In this document: piece after piece, positions 21,456 through 30,486 of the stretch
Numbering within the stretch: the stretch's first letter is position 1
How the letters are laid out: each line of letters starts with the position of its first letter
From: Enterobacteriaceae endosymbiont of Plateumaris sericea
GTDB lineage: Bacteria > Pseudomonadota > Gammaproteobacteria > Enterobacterales > Enterobacteriaceae
Reading direction: 5' to 3'
Assembly: GCF_012562605.1 (NCBI RefSeq)
Contig: NZ_CP046224.1
Span: 2,314-36,724, forward strand
Length of the DNA: 34,411 bases
Translations under genes and position numbers: made by a program
Notes under the pieces: generated by a model
Databases searched by the model: none
The model's input: only the letters and a program-made list of their open reading frames with translations
What the model was told of the DNA's origin: nothing

Positions 21456-23088
21456 ATATTTCTATTATTTTTTTTAAATTTTTAATATCAATTCTTTTAA
21501 ATAATATTTTAAATGTATTAATTTTTTTTCCTAAAAGTGGTTCATCTAAATTATAAAAACATATTTTTTTTTTCAAAAAAATTTCACTGTTTTTAGATAA
21601 TATAGGCATAATTGGTTTTATATAAGTTATAATTACACGAAACATATTAATACCCATAGAACAAATATTTTGTATATTTGAATCTGTATAATTTTTTTTA
21701 GATAATAACCAAGGTTTTTCATTATCAATATAACGATTAGCAATATCTGTTAATTTTAAAATTTCTTTTATAACATGACTAAATTGTAAATTTTGAAAAT
21801 AATTATTAATATTTTTTGCTTGCTTAACAAAATTATAATATAATTTAATATCAATATTTTTTGATAATGTATTATTAAAGTAACGATTTATAAAATATGA
21901 TGTACGAGATGCTAAATTAACTATTTTATTAACAATACTATTATTAATCTTTATTACAAAATCATCTAAATTCAAGTCAATATCATCTGTATTTAAAGAT
22001 AATTTTGAAGCATAGTAAAAACGTAAACTATCAGAATCTACATATTTTAACCAATTTTTTGCAGTAATAAATGTACCTCTTGATTTAGACATTTTCTTTC
22101 CATTTAATGTTACATGTCCATGAACAAACAATTTATTAGGTTTTCTAAAATTACTTCCTTCTAAAATAGCAGGCCAAAATAAACTATGAAAATAAATTAT
22201 ATCTTTTCCTATAAAATGATATAATTCTGTTATGGAATTAATATTCCACCATTCTTTAAAATTTAATTTTTTATTTTTATTACATAAATTTTTAAAAGTA
22301 CTAATATATCCAATAGGAGCATCTAACCAAACATAAAAATATTTATTAACTGTTCCTGGTATTTTAAATCCAAAATATGGTTCATCTCTAGTTATATCCC
22401 ATAATTTTAATCCAGATATAAACCATTCTTTTACTTTATGTTCTACTGATTTTTGTAAAACTCCTGAACTAATCCATTTTTTAATTTTATTAGTAAATTG
22501 AGGTAAATCGAAAAAATAATGTGTGGTTGCATGTAATTTTGGAAGAGTACCGGATAAAATAGAAACTGGATTAATTAAATCAATAGAACTATAAGTTGAT
22601 CCACAAACTTCACAATTATCTCCGTATTGATTTAAAGAATTACATTTTGGACATGTTCCTTTTACAAATCTATCTGGTAAAAACATATGATATTTATCAT
22701 CATATAATTGATTAATAATTTTTGTTTTAATAAATTTATTTTTTTTTAAACGTAAATAAATAGATCTAGATATTAATCTATTTTCATCACTATGTGTAGT
22801 ATGATAGTTATCATAACTAATATTAAAATTATTAAAATCTGATACATGTTGTTTATATATTTGAGAAATCATTTTTTCTGGTGAAATATTTAACTCTTTT
22901 GATTTTAACATAATAGGAGTACCATGAGAATCATCTGCACAAATAAAATATATTTCATTATTATTCATTCTATTATATCTTACCCAAATATCTGCTTGAA
23001 TATGCTCTAACATATGTCCTAGATGTATAGGACCATTAGCATATGGTAATGCACATGTAACTAATATTTTTTTTTTAGTTTTTATCAT
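21445..23088 (-). CDS. metG: Methionyl-tRNA synthetase, lacking the C-terminal tRNA-binding domain
   Basis: MetG is the class I synthetase that charges initiator and elongator tRNA-Met. Visible are the HIGH motif in PYANGPIHLGH, the zinc knuckle CPKC...CEVCG, WLDAPIGYISTFKNL, FIGKDIIYFHSLFWPA, the KMSKS motif in GKKMSKSRGTF, and the anticodon-binding alpha-bundle with CSMGINMFR. The frame is open to an ATG at 23142, but I start at 23088 because E. coli MetG begins just before KKILVTCALPYANG. The 547-aa product ends where the E. coli catalytic and anticodon-binding core ends, about 120 residues short of 677. The Trbp111-like dimerisation domain is therefore missing. It is convergent with gsiD. 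Confidence 0.96.
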   Translation of the reverse strand: MIKTKKKILVTCALPYANGPIHLGHMLEHIQADIWVRYNRMNNNEIYFICADDSHGTPIMLKSKELNISPEKMISQIYKQHVSDFNNFNISYDNYHTTHSDENRLISRSIYLRLKKNKFIKTKIINQLYDDKYHMFLPDRFVKGTCPKCNSLNQYGDNCEVCGSTYSSIDLINPVSILSGTLPKLHATTHYFFDLPQFTNKIKKWISSGVLQKSVEHKVKEWFISGLKLWDITRDEPYFGFKIPGTVNKYFYVWLDAPIGYISTFKNLCNKNKKLNFKEWWNINSITELYHFIGKDIIYFHSLFWPAILEGSNFRKPNKLFVHGHVTLNGKKMSKSRGTFITAKNWLKYVDSDSLRFYYASKLSLNTDDIDLNLDDFVIKINNSIVNKIVNLASRTSYFINRYFNNTLSKNIDIKLYYNFVKQAKNINNYFQNLQFSHVIKEILKLTDIANRYIDNEKPWLLSKKNYTDSNIQNICSMGINMFRVIITYIKPIMPILSKNSEIFLKKKICFYNLDEPLLGKKINTFKILFKRIDIKNLKKIIEISKL

Positions 23089-23194
23089 AAATTTATAGAT
23101 AATAGAGAAAAAATTTTGTATTTTTAATAAAAATAATATCATTAATTTTTATTAAAAAATAGTAAATAATAAGTTTTATTTATTTTAAAATAAA

Positions 23195-23725
23195 TTAATG
23201 AGCTAAATTATTATATAATTTTATAATAAAATGACTTCCAATAGGATTTAATAAATACAAAGATATTATTAATAATAAATAACAAAATATTTCTTCTCTA
23301 AAAAAATTATTTTTTATAATAGGTAACTTAAACTTTTTTTTATATGGCCATAATAATGGGACTCCATAAGGAGTTAACATATCAGATAATATATGACTAA
23401 AATAACCTATAATAAATCCAATTTTTACATCAATAGGTATAAAATTTAAATTAAAAAAAAATAAATAAGAAATAATAATAATTAAAGATAATAAGCTATG
23501 AGTAAAACCTCGGTGACCAAATAATTTAGATATTATATGTGAAAATATTTTTATCCTATTTCCTAAAATAGATTTAGGATGATCAATATCTGGTAATAAA
23601 CATGTTATTAATGATGCTGGAATAATATGCCACCAATCATATTTAATGATATATTTATTTAAAATAAAATGTTTAATTAAAATACTACTAGATATAGCAA
23701 ATATTATATGTCCTTTGAATTTCAT
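23195..23725 (-). CDS. ydjM: Inner-membrane metal-dependent hydrolase family protein YdjM
   Basis: This is a YdjM-family (DUF457) membrane protein of unknown biochemical activity. In E. coli, ydjM belongs to the LexA/SOS regulon. The 176 aa align with E. coli YdjM (196 aa) through GHIIFAI, YDWWHIIPASLITCLLPDIDHPKS, FGHRGFTHSLL, GYFSHILSDMLTPYGVPLLWP and the RLPI-like KLPII. The conserved His and Asp residues (DIDH, HRGFTH, SHILSD) suggest a metal site close to the membrane. Three or four hydrophobic segments are present. AGGA lies 7 nt before the ATG. It follows rnb by 25 bp on the same strand and is probably in that operon. I see no LexA box. Confidence 0.88.
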   Translation of the reverse strand: MKFKGHIIFAISSSILIKHFILNKYIIKYDWWHIIPASLITCLLPDIDHPKSILGNRIKIFSHIISKLFGHRGFTHSLLSLIIIISYLFFFNLNFIPIDVKIGFIIGYFSHILSDMLTPYGVPLLWPYKKKFKLPIIKNNFFREEIFCYLLLIISLYLLNPIGSHFIIKLYNNLAH

Positions 23726-23750
23726 TTAAATATCCTAAAATAAATTTTAA

Positions 23751-25697
23751 TTATTTTACCAATTTAACAATAATATTATATGTATCAATATCTATTTCTT
23801 TAATAACAACTTTAATTGTATCATTTAATTTAAATAATAATTTATTTTTAATATAAATTAAACCTCTTTGAGAATTAATATTAATTTCATTAATAATTGG
23901 ATATAAAAAATTTTTTGGTATAAAAGCATATGCTCCATTTTTTATTAAACGAACACGAATACCAATACATAATATATCAATTATTTCAGATATAAAAATT
24001 TCTTTTGTATAAATACTATTTTTTAAATATTTATAATATAACCAAGCAGATAAATCTCTTGAAGCTTGTTTATTTAAATGTTTTTTTTTATTCATTAAAA
24101 AAAATATTTTATTTGATGGTTTATTAATTTTTTCTTTTTTAATTATAGATTTTAATAATCTATGGTTAATCATATCTCCAAATTTACGAATAGGAGATGT
24201 CCAAGTAGCATAACATTTAACTCCTAAATAAAAATGAGGAGCTGGTTTTATATGGAAAATTGTCATTAATTGATATTTTTTTAAACGATGTATTAACAAT
24301 TTTAAATTTAAATTTTGTAATTTGTCATTAATTATTTTAAATCCTTTTAACTTCATTAAAAATGATTTATTACATTGAATATTATATTCTTTTAATAAAG
24401 ATATTACTTGATTAATTTTATTATAATTAAAACCATTATTTATATTATAAATACCAAAACCTAAATTATTTTTTAAAAATTTAGCTGCACATATATTAGC
24501 AACTATCATTGCTTCTTCAATCATTTTATGTGCAATACGTTTTTCTTCTATTATAATATTTAATATTTTTCCTTTATTATTAAATATAAATTTATAATCT
24601 ATATTATTAAATAATAAAACATGTTTATTTGTCCATTTAATACGATATTGATAGAATTTATATAATAATAATATTTGTTTTTTAACATTATTATCTATTG
24701 GTTTCCAACTTCCTATATTTTCTAACCAGTTAGATACATTATAATAATTTAATTTAGCTTTTGATTCTATCCAAGCTATAGAAAAATTTATATTTTCTGA
24801 TAAAATACCACACTCATTAATTTTTATTTTACAGATTAATGCTGATCTTTTTTGATTAGGATTCAAAGAACATAAATTTTCTGATAAAAATTTAGGTAAT
24901 AAAGGAACAGTAAATCCAGGTAAATAATTAGTAAACATACGTTTTAATGCAATTTTATCTAATTCACTATTTTCTGAAATATATGATGTAGGATCAGCTA
25001 TAGCTATATTAATTATTAATTCTTTTTTAGATATTTCTTCTATATATATAGCATCATCTATTTCTTTGGTATCATTATTATCTATTGTAATAAAATATAA
25101 ATTTGTAAGATCTTTTCTATATAAATTTTCATCTAATATATGTATGTTTTTACATAAAATATCACTAGGTGGATTAATTGAAAGATTATACTTAAACAAT
25201 ATAGACCACCATGGAATTAAATATTTATTATTATTAGTAATATATTCTATTATTTCTGCAAGAAAAATAATTTTTTGTGTTTTTAAAGGATGATTAATTA
25301 TAGTTGCAATTACTTTATCTTTATTTTTAATAATATGTTTAATATTTACTTTAGGAAAACATTTTATAGTCATATTATTTAAATATTTTTTTTCTGGAAT
25401 AATAAATAATTCATTATTATTAATTTGTATATGTCCTATAAAAATTTTAATAGATGATTTTAATAATTTAATAGGAATAGCTACTAATTTATCATCAATA
25501 TATTTAATACTAGCAATAACATAATCTTCATGTATTACATATTTTATATATATATTGGAGATTTCATATATATGATTAGATTCTGTTTCTAAAATACCTG
25601 ATCTTTTATCAAAAATTTTTATAATTCCTTTTACTAAAAAAGATTTATTAGAAAAATTTTTTTTTAATGAAAATAGTAATTTATTGTTATATAACAT
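23751..25697 (-). CDS. rnb: Exoribonuclease II (RNase II)
   Basis: RNase II degrades RNA processively from the 3' end to monophosphates and is a main mRNA-decay enzyme. The 648 aa match E. coli Rnb (644 aa): N-terminal cold-shock domains, the RNB catalytic domain from about residue 190, and the C-terminal S1 domain (IRVRLIKNGAYAFIP). RNB motifs include FITIDNND, NYLPGFTVPLLP, RIAHKMIEEAMI, GFGIYN and YATWTSPIRKFGDMINHRLL with the catalytic Arg. The acidic cluster is Asp206, Glu212, Asp214 and Asp215, where E. coli has Asp201, Asp207, Asp209 and Asp210. The one change is Asp to Glu, which also occurs in other RNB proteins. Confidence 0.95.
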   Translation of the reverse strand: MLYNNKLLFSLKKNFSNKSFLVKGIIKIFDKRSGILETESNHIYEISNIYIKYVIHEDYVIASIKYIDDKLVAIPIKLLKSSIKIFIGHIQINNNELFIIPEKKYLNNMTIKCFPKVNIKHIIKNKDKVIATIINHPLKTQKIIFLAEIIEYITNNNKYLIPWWSILFKYNLSINPPSDILCKNIHILDENLYRKDLTNLYFITIDNNDTKEIDDAIYIEEISKKELIINIAIADPTSYISENSELDKIALKRMFTNYLPGFTVPLLPKFLSENLCSLNPNQKRSALICKIKINECGILSENINFSIAWIESKAKLNYYNVSNWLENIGSWKPIDNNVKKQILLLYKFYQYRIKWTNKHVLLFNNIDYKFIFNNKGKILNIIIEEKRIAHKMIEEAMIVANICAAKFLKNNLGFGIYNINNGFNYNKINQVISLLKEYNIQCNKSFLMKLKGFKIINDKLQNLNLKLLIHRLKKYQLMTIFHIKPAPHFYLGVKCYATWTSPIRKFGDMINHRLLKSIIKKEKINKPSNKIFFLMNKKKHLNKQASRDLSAWLYYKYLKNSIYTKEIFISEIIDILCIGIRVRLIKNGAYAFIPKNFLYPIINEININSQRGLIYIKNKLLFKLNDTIKVVIKEIDIDTYNIIVKLVK

Positions 25698-25772
25698 AAT
25701 TAAAAATCTTTCAATTTCTGATTAATAAAATTATTATTTTATAATAAAATGTTTAAAAATAAACTTTAATAA

Positions 25773-26300
25773 TTAAAATGGTATATCATCTTCAAAATCA
25801 ATAATATTTTCATTTTTATCTGATAATAATGATTGGTCATTTTCTTTATTTATTATATTATTATCTTTTTTTGTATGCCAATTATTATTTTTTAATTTAT
25901 CTTTATTATTAATTTCTTGTTTATTAATAATATTTTCATTTTGACGGGAATTATTACCTAACATTTGCATAGTACCTCCTACACTGACTATAATTTCAGT
26001 AATATAATGATCTTGTCCATTTTGATTTTGCCATTTTCTTGTTTGTAAATATCCTTCTATATATACTTGAGATCCTTTTCGTAAATACTCATTAGCAATT
26101 TCTGCTAATTTACCAAAAATTACAATTCTATGCCATTCTGTTTTTTCTCTATGTTCTTTTGTTTGTTTATCTTTCCAATGTTCTGAAGTAGCTATTATAA
26201 TATTTACAACAGCATTACCATTTGGCATATAACGAATTTCAGGATTTTTACCTAAATTACCTATTAAAATTACTTTATTAATACCTCTTTTACTAGCCAT
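25773..26300 (-). CDS. ssb: Single-stranded DNA-binding protein
   Basis: SSB forms a tetramer that coats single-stranded DNA in replication, recombination and repair. The 175 aa compare with 178 in E. coli. The OB-fold occupies about residues 5-115 ([59 protein letters not shown]), followed by a disordered Asn/Lys-rich linker that replaces the Gly/Gln-rich linker of E. coli. The protein-interaction tip DFEDDIPF is intact. AAGGT lies 8 nt upstream of the ATG. It sits between rpoH and rnb on the same strand, unlike the E. coli uvrA-ssb locus. Confidence 0.97.
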   Translation of the reverse strand: MASKRGINKVILIGNLGKNPEIRYMPNGNAVVNIIIATSEHWKDKQTKEHREKTEWHRIVIFGKLAEIANEYLRKGSQVYIEGYLQTRKWQNQNGQDHYITEIIVSVGGTMQMLGNNSRQNENIINKQEINNKDKLKNNNWHTKKDNNIINKENDQSLLSDKNENIIDFEDDIPF

Positions 26301-26381
26301 AATATATAACCTTTTATACTGATAAATATAAAATTAATATAATAATTTATATTATATATTTTATATATACATAATTATTAG

Positions 26382-27248
26382 TTAATAATGTTCTATTGAT
26401 AAACGTAATTTTTTCATAGCATTTTTTTCTAATTGACGAACTCTTTCAGCAGAAATACCATAATAGTTAGCTAATTCTTGTAATGTAGTTTTATTTTCAT
26501 TTTTATTTAACCATCTAGAATATATTATTTTTCTACTTCGTTGATCTAATTTTAATATAGCATTTGATAATTTATTTGAAATATAATCTTTCCAATTTTT
26601 TTTTTCAATATCATAGGCAAAATTAGATTTTTTATCTTGAAGAAAATATATAGAATTAAGACTCCTATTATTTTTAATATTATTTTTAATAGGAAAATCA
26701 AATGTCATATCTTGTGCTGACATTCTTGATTCCATTTCTTTTACATCTTTAGTTGATACTCCTAATTCTCGGGCTACCATATTAATTTCTTCTTGATTAA
26801 ACCAACCTAATCTTTGTTTCGCTTTTCGCAAATTAAAAAATAATTTTCTTTGTGCTTTAGTAGTTGCTACTTTTACTATACGCCAATTTCGTAATACATA
26901 CTCATGTATTTCTGCTTTTATCCAATGAACAGCAAAAGAAACTAAACGAACACCGATTTCTGGATTAAATCTACGAACAGCTTTCATTAATCCTATATTA
27001 CCTTCTTGTATAAGATCAGCTAATTGTAATCCATAACCAGAATAATGTTTTGCTACATGAACAACAAAACGTAAATGAGATAAAATTAATTTTTTTGCTG
27101 CTTCAATATCACTGTGATAAAATAATTTTTCTGATAGTTCTTTTTCTTCTATATTAGTTAACATAGGCCATATATTAGTTATATATATATATGATTCTAA
27201 AGTTCCTAATGGAGTAATGGATGATGTTAACACCATATCTTTAATCAT
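26382..27248 (-). CDS. rpoH: Heat-shock sigma factor RpoH (sigma-32)
   Basis: RpoH directs RNA polymerase to heat-shock promoters. The product, 288 aa from the chosen start, matches E. coli RpoH (284 aa) at very high identity: [18 protein letters not shown] and [20 protein letters not shown] (region 2.1-2.2), [26 protein letters not shown] (2.3-2.4), the sigma-32-specific RpoH box [10 protein letters not shown] (about residue 130), AQDMTFD, and region 4.2 [25 protein letters not shown]. Two ATGs are in tandem (27251 and 27248). The second suits the AGAGG site better and matches the E. coli start. In E. coli, ftsE and ftsX separate it from ftsY; here they are gone and ftsY is 50 bp upstream on the same strand. 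Confidence 0.97.
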   Translation of the reverse strand: MIKDMVLTSSITPLGTLESYIYITNIWPMLTNIEEKELSEKLFYHSDIEAAKKLILSHLRFVVHVAKHYSGYGLQLADLIQEGNIGLMKAVRRFNPEIGVRLVSFAVHWIKAEIHEYVLRNWRIVKVATTKAQRKLFFNLRKAKQRLGWFNQEEINMVARELGVSTKDVKEMESRMSAQDMTFDFPIKNNIKNNRSLNSIYFLQDKKSNFAYDIEKKNWKDYISNKLSNAILKLDQRSRKIIYSRWLNKNENKTTLQELANYYGISAERVRQLEKNAMKKLRLSIEHY

Positions 27249-27301
27249 CATATCCTCTTAAAATTTTAATTTTTACATAAAATAAATTTTTTAGTAAAAT
27301 C

Positions 27302-28270
27302 CTAATTTTTAGAAAAAATAGCATTAATAAAATCTTTAGCATTAAATAAATGTAAATTAGTAATTTTTTCTCCAGATCCAATATATCTTATTGGAATACC
27401 AAATTCATTGGCTAAAGAAAAAATAACCCCTCCTTTAGCTGTTCCGTCAATTTTAGTAATAGTAATACCTGTAACTCCTATACTATCATGAAATGCTTTT
27501 AATTGATTAATAGAATTTTGTCCAATATTAGCATCTATTATTAACATAATTTCATCAGGAGATTCATTATCAATTTTTTTAATTACACGAACAATTTTTT
27601 TTAATTCTTCTATTAAATTTAAATTATTATGTAATCTTCCTGCTGTATCTGCTATTAATATGTCTATATTATTTTTTTTAGCTTTATATAAAGCATCAAA
27701 AATTACAGATGCACTATCTTTTTTTTTATAATTATTTATAATAAAACTATGACTTTTATTACTCCAAGAAGTTAACTGTTTATCAGCACCAGCTCTAAAA
27801 GTATCTCCAGATGCTAAAAAAACTGATTTATTATTTTTATAAAAATAATAAGCTAATTTTCCTATAGTAGTTGTTTTTCCAACACCATTAGCACCAATAA
27901 TTAAAATTACAAATGGTTTTTTCTTCTTAATAATTAATGGTATTTCTACAGGAATTAATATATTTAACATTTCTTGTTTTATATAATTATATAATAAATA
28001 AGAATTTTTTATTTGTTTTTTATTTGCATAGTTAGAAACTAAATTAATAATTTTTTGAGTTGTTTTTAATCCTACATCAGCAGTAATTAAAGTATTTTTT
28101 AAAAAAATAAATAATTTTTCATCTATAATATTTTTATTATTAAAAATATTAATAATTTCTTTACTAATATTTTGACTGGTTTTAAATAAACTATGTTTTA
28201 AATAATTTAAAAAACCTTGTTTTTTTTCTTTAATTTTTATAGTAGGTATAGATATTTTATCTTTTATCAT
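27302..28270 (-). CDS. ftsY: Signal recognition particle receptor FtsY
   Basis: FtsY is the membrane-docking GTPase for SRP-ribosome complexes. The 322 aa retain the N domain (GFLNYLKHSLFKTSQNI onward) and the full G domain: G1 GANGVGKTTTIGKLA, DTFRAGADKQL (E. coli DTFRAAAVEQL), G3 DTAGRLHNNLN, G4 TKIDGTAKGGVIFSLA, and GIPIRYIGSGE. The long acidic A domain of E. coli FtsY (497 aa) is reduced to about 18 lysine-rich residues. The short basic stretch before the N domain could still form part of the membrane-binding helix. It is the first gene of a minus-strand unit with rpoH and is divergent from rsmD, as in E. coli. Confidence 0.97.
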   Translation of the reverse strand: MIKDKISIPTIKIKEKKQGFLNYLKHSLFKTSQNISKEIINIFNNKNIIDEKLFIFLKNTLITADVGLKTTQKIINLVSNYANKKQIKNSYLLYNYIKQEMLNILIPVEIPLIIKKKKPFVILIIGANGVGKTTTIGKLAYYFYKNNKSVFLASGDTFRAGADKQLTSWSNKSHSFIINNYKKKDSASVIFDALYKAKKNNIDILIADTAGRLHNNLNLIEELKKIVRVIKKIDNESPDEIMLIIDANIGQNSINQLKAFHDSIGVTGITITKIDGTAKGGVIFSLANEFGIPIRYIGSGEKITNLHLFNAKDFINAIFSKN

Positions 28271-28444
28271 ATTATTTAATTGTATAGTAATTATAATAAT
28301 CTTATATTTATAATTTTATATTTTTAATTTTATAAAAGATACTTAATATTATTATTTAATTAATATATAAAAATTTTAAATTAATTAATATTATTTTTAT
28401 ATAAAATTTTATATAATTATAAAAAATAATTTAATATTATAAAC

Positions 28445-29005
28445 ATGAATAAAATAAATATTATTTCAGGAAAATGGAAAGGTAAAAAAATATATGTAAT
28501 TAAAAATAAAAATTTAAGACCTACAATGAATTTTATCCGTGAAAATTTATTTAATTGGTTATCTAAAAAAATATATATGTTAAAATGTTTGGATTGTTAT
28601 GCAGGTAGTGGTGCTCTTAGTTTTGAAGCTTTATCAAGAAATGCTTTATCTTCTACTTTAATTGAAAATAATCTAAAAATTTTTCAACAATTAAAAAAAA
28701 ATTCTTTATTATTACAAGCTAAAAATTCAATTTTAATTTATAAAAATACTTTAGATTATTTATCTAAATCTGGAAAAAAATATGATTTAATTTTTATAGA
28801 TCCTCCCTTTTCTAATAAAAATATATTAATTAAAAAAACTTGTTTTTTATTAGAAAATAATAATTGGTTAGAAAAAAATGCATTGATTTATATTGAATAT
28901 AAATCAATTAGTACAAAAATAATCTTACCAAAAAATTGGTTTTTATATCGTAAAAAAAAATTAAGTATTGTAAATTACGAATTATATATAAGAAATAATA
29001 CTTAA
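28445..29005 (+). CDS. rsmD: 16S rRNA (guanine-966-N2)-methyltransferase RsmD
   Basis: RsmD methylates the exocyclic amine of G966 in the small subunit. The 186 aa compare with 198 in E. coli; the start lacks about 10 residues and the last few are also absent. Landmarks are ISGKWKGKKI, LRPTMNFIRENLFNWL, the SAM-binding motif LDCYAGSGALSFEALSR, and the catalytic FIDPPF (Asp119-Phe122). It is divergent from ftsY with a 174-bp A/T-rich gap that must hold both promoters. The rsmD/ftsY arrangement is ancestral. Confidence 0.95.
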   Translation: MNKINIISGKWKGKKIYVIKNKNLRPTMNFIRENLFNWLSKKIYMLKCLDCYAGSGALSFEALSRNALSSTLIENNLKIFQQLKKNSLLLQAKNSILIYKNTLDYLSKSGKKYDLIFIDPPFSNKNILIKKTCFLLENNNWLEKNALIYIEYKSISTKIILPKNWFLYRKKKLSIVNYELYIRNNT

Positions 29006-29016
29006 TAAATTATTTA

Positions 29017-29268
29017 TTATAATTTTTTTATTAAAAATAAATAAGGAATAGAATTCATTTTTTTCTTAATAAGTTTATAATTCATAAATAAACAGAATTG
29101 TTTTATATCTAAATAAACTAAATTATTATCAGTAATAATAAGTAAAGTTTGATTTAATATCATATTAATAGTACTTTTTTTTATCATTATTATTGTTTTA
29201 GGACATTGCAAACCTTTAATATTTAAAATATAAGTAGGATTTTTATAAAATTTTTTAATTTCATCCAT
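29017..29268 (-). CDS. tusA: Sulfur carrier protein TusA
   Basis: TusA takes persulfide sulfur from the cysteine desulfurase IscS and hands it to TusBCD for tRNA 2-thiouridine synthesis. The 83 aa match E. coli TusA (81 aa): LNIKGLQCPKTIIMIKK carries the active Cys22 in the CPxx motif, followed by TLLIITDN, DIKQFCLFM and the C-terminal PYLFLIKK. The Pro after CPE in E. coli is replaced (CPKT). It is convergent with rsmD, 11 bp apart. Its partner TusE is encoded at 8517-8810. In E. coli, tusA lies a few genes from rsmD, so this is a collapsed ancestral block. Confidence 0.9.
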   Translation of the reverse strand: MDEIKKFYKNPTYILNIKGLQCPKTIIMIKKSTINMILNQTLLIITDNNLVYLDIKQFCLFMNYKLIKKKMNSIPYLFLIKKL

Positions 29269-29413
29269 ATTAATTATATTAATTTTTTAAAAAAAATAAT
29301 TATTTATTTTAATATTATATTCTATTATGAACATACAATATATAATAATTAATATTATTTTTATAAAAAATTATCTTTTAATTTTAAATATTATGTAATT
29401 ATAAGGAAAATTT

Positions 29414-30418
29414 GTGAGTTTAACAAAAGAAAAACAAAAAGTTCTTGATAAAGCTATTAATCAAATAGAACAACAATTTGGTAAAGGTTCTATTATGAGG
29501 TTAGGTGATAATAGGACTATGGATATAGAAACTATATCAACAGGATCTATAACTCTAGATATAGCGTTAGGAATCGGTGGTTTACCTATTGGTCGTATTG
29601 TAGAAATATATGGTCCTGAATCTTCAGGAAAAACAACATTAACATTACAAGTTATAGCTGAAGCTCAAAAAATAGGGAAAATATGTGCTTTTATTGATGC
29701 AGAACATGCATTAGATCCTATATATGCAAGAAAACTTAATGTTGATATTAATCGTTTATTATGTTCGCAACCTGATACAGGAGAACAAGCATTAGAATTA
29801 TGTGATGCATTAGCTAAATCAGGTGTAGTAGATGTTATTATTGTAGATTCTGTAGCAGCATTAACTCCTAAAGCAGAAATTGAAGGTGAAATAGGTGATT
29901 CTCATATAGGATTAGCTGCTAGAATGATGAGTCAAGCAATGCGTAAATTAGCTAGTAATTTAAAACAATCTAATACATTATTAATTTTTATTAATCAAAT
30001 TCGTATGAAAATAGGAGTATTATTTGGAAATCCTGAAGTTACAACTGGAGGAAATGCTTTAAAATTTTACTCTTCTATAAGATTAGATATTCGTAAAATT
30101 GGTATAGTAAAAAATGGAGATAATATTATAGGTAGTGAAACAAGAGTAAAAGTAGTTAAAAATAAAGTTGCTGTACCTTTTAAACAAGCTGAATTTCAAA
30201 TTATATATGGAGAAGGAATAAATATTTATGGAGAATTATTAGATTTAGGTGTTTCACAAAACATCATTGAAAAATGTGGTTCATGGTATAGTTATAAAAG
30301 TGAAAAAATAGGACAAGGAAAATTAAATGCTATAAATTTTTTAAAACAAAATAAAAAAAAATCAAATGAAATTGAAGCAAAATTACGAGAAATTTTATTA
30401 AATAAAAATATTTTTTAA
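29414..30418 (+). CDS. recA: Recombinase RecA
   Basis: RecA forms ATP-dependent filaments on single-stranded DNA for strand exchange and, where LexA exists, SOS induction. The 334 aa align closely with E. coli RecA (353 aa). Walker A is GPESSGKT (67-74), with [21 protein letters not shown], loop [39 protein letters not shown] and [14 protein letters not shown] also intact. The acidic regulatory tail of about 20 residues is missing. The start is GTG at 29414, preceded by AAGGA; the alignment requires this start. I find no LexA box upstream. alaS follows directly, recX having been lost. Confidence 0.98.
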   Translation: MSLTKEKQKVLDKAINQIEQQFGKGSIMRLGDNRTMDIETISTGSITLDIALGIGGLPIGRIVEIYGPESSGKTTLTLQVIAEAQKIGKICAFIDAEHALDPIYARKLNVDINRLLCSQPDTGEQALELCDALAKSGVVDVIIVDSVAALTPKAEIEGEIGDSHIGLAARMMSQAMRKLASNLKQSNTLLIFINQIRMKIGVLFGNPEVTTGGNALKFYSSIRLDIRKIGIVKNGDNIIGSETRVKVVKNKVAVPFKQAEFQIIYGEGINIYGELLDLGVSQNIIEKCGSWYSYKSEKIGQGKLNAINFLKQNKKKSNEIEAKLREILLNKNIF

Positions 30419-30486
30419 AAATTATTATTTTTTAAAAAATTTTAAATTTAATATAAATCAATAAATAAATTAAAGGTTTTCTATAT

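Noticed and set aside
25066..25293. Plus-strand open frame
   Set aside because: It is a shadow of rnb on the opposite strand.
28395..28420. Small A/T palindromes in the ftsY-rsmD gap as operators
   Set aside because: Such palindromes are common in near-pure A/T DNA and no regulator can be named.
29002..29030. Short hairpin with T-run between rsmD and tusA as a terminator
   Set aside because: The stem is only about 6 A-T pairs, no better than expected by chance in this background.
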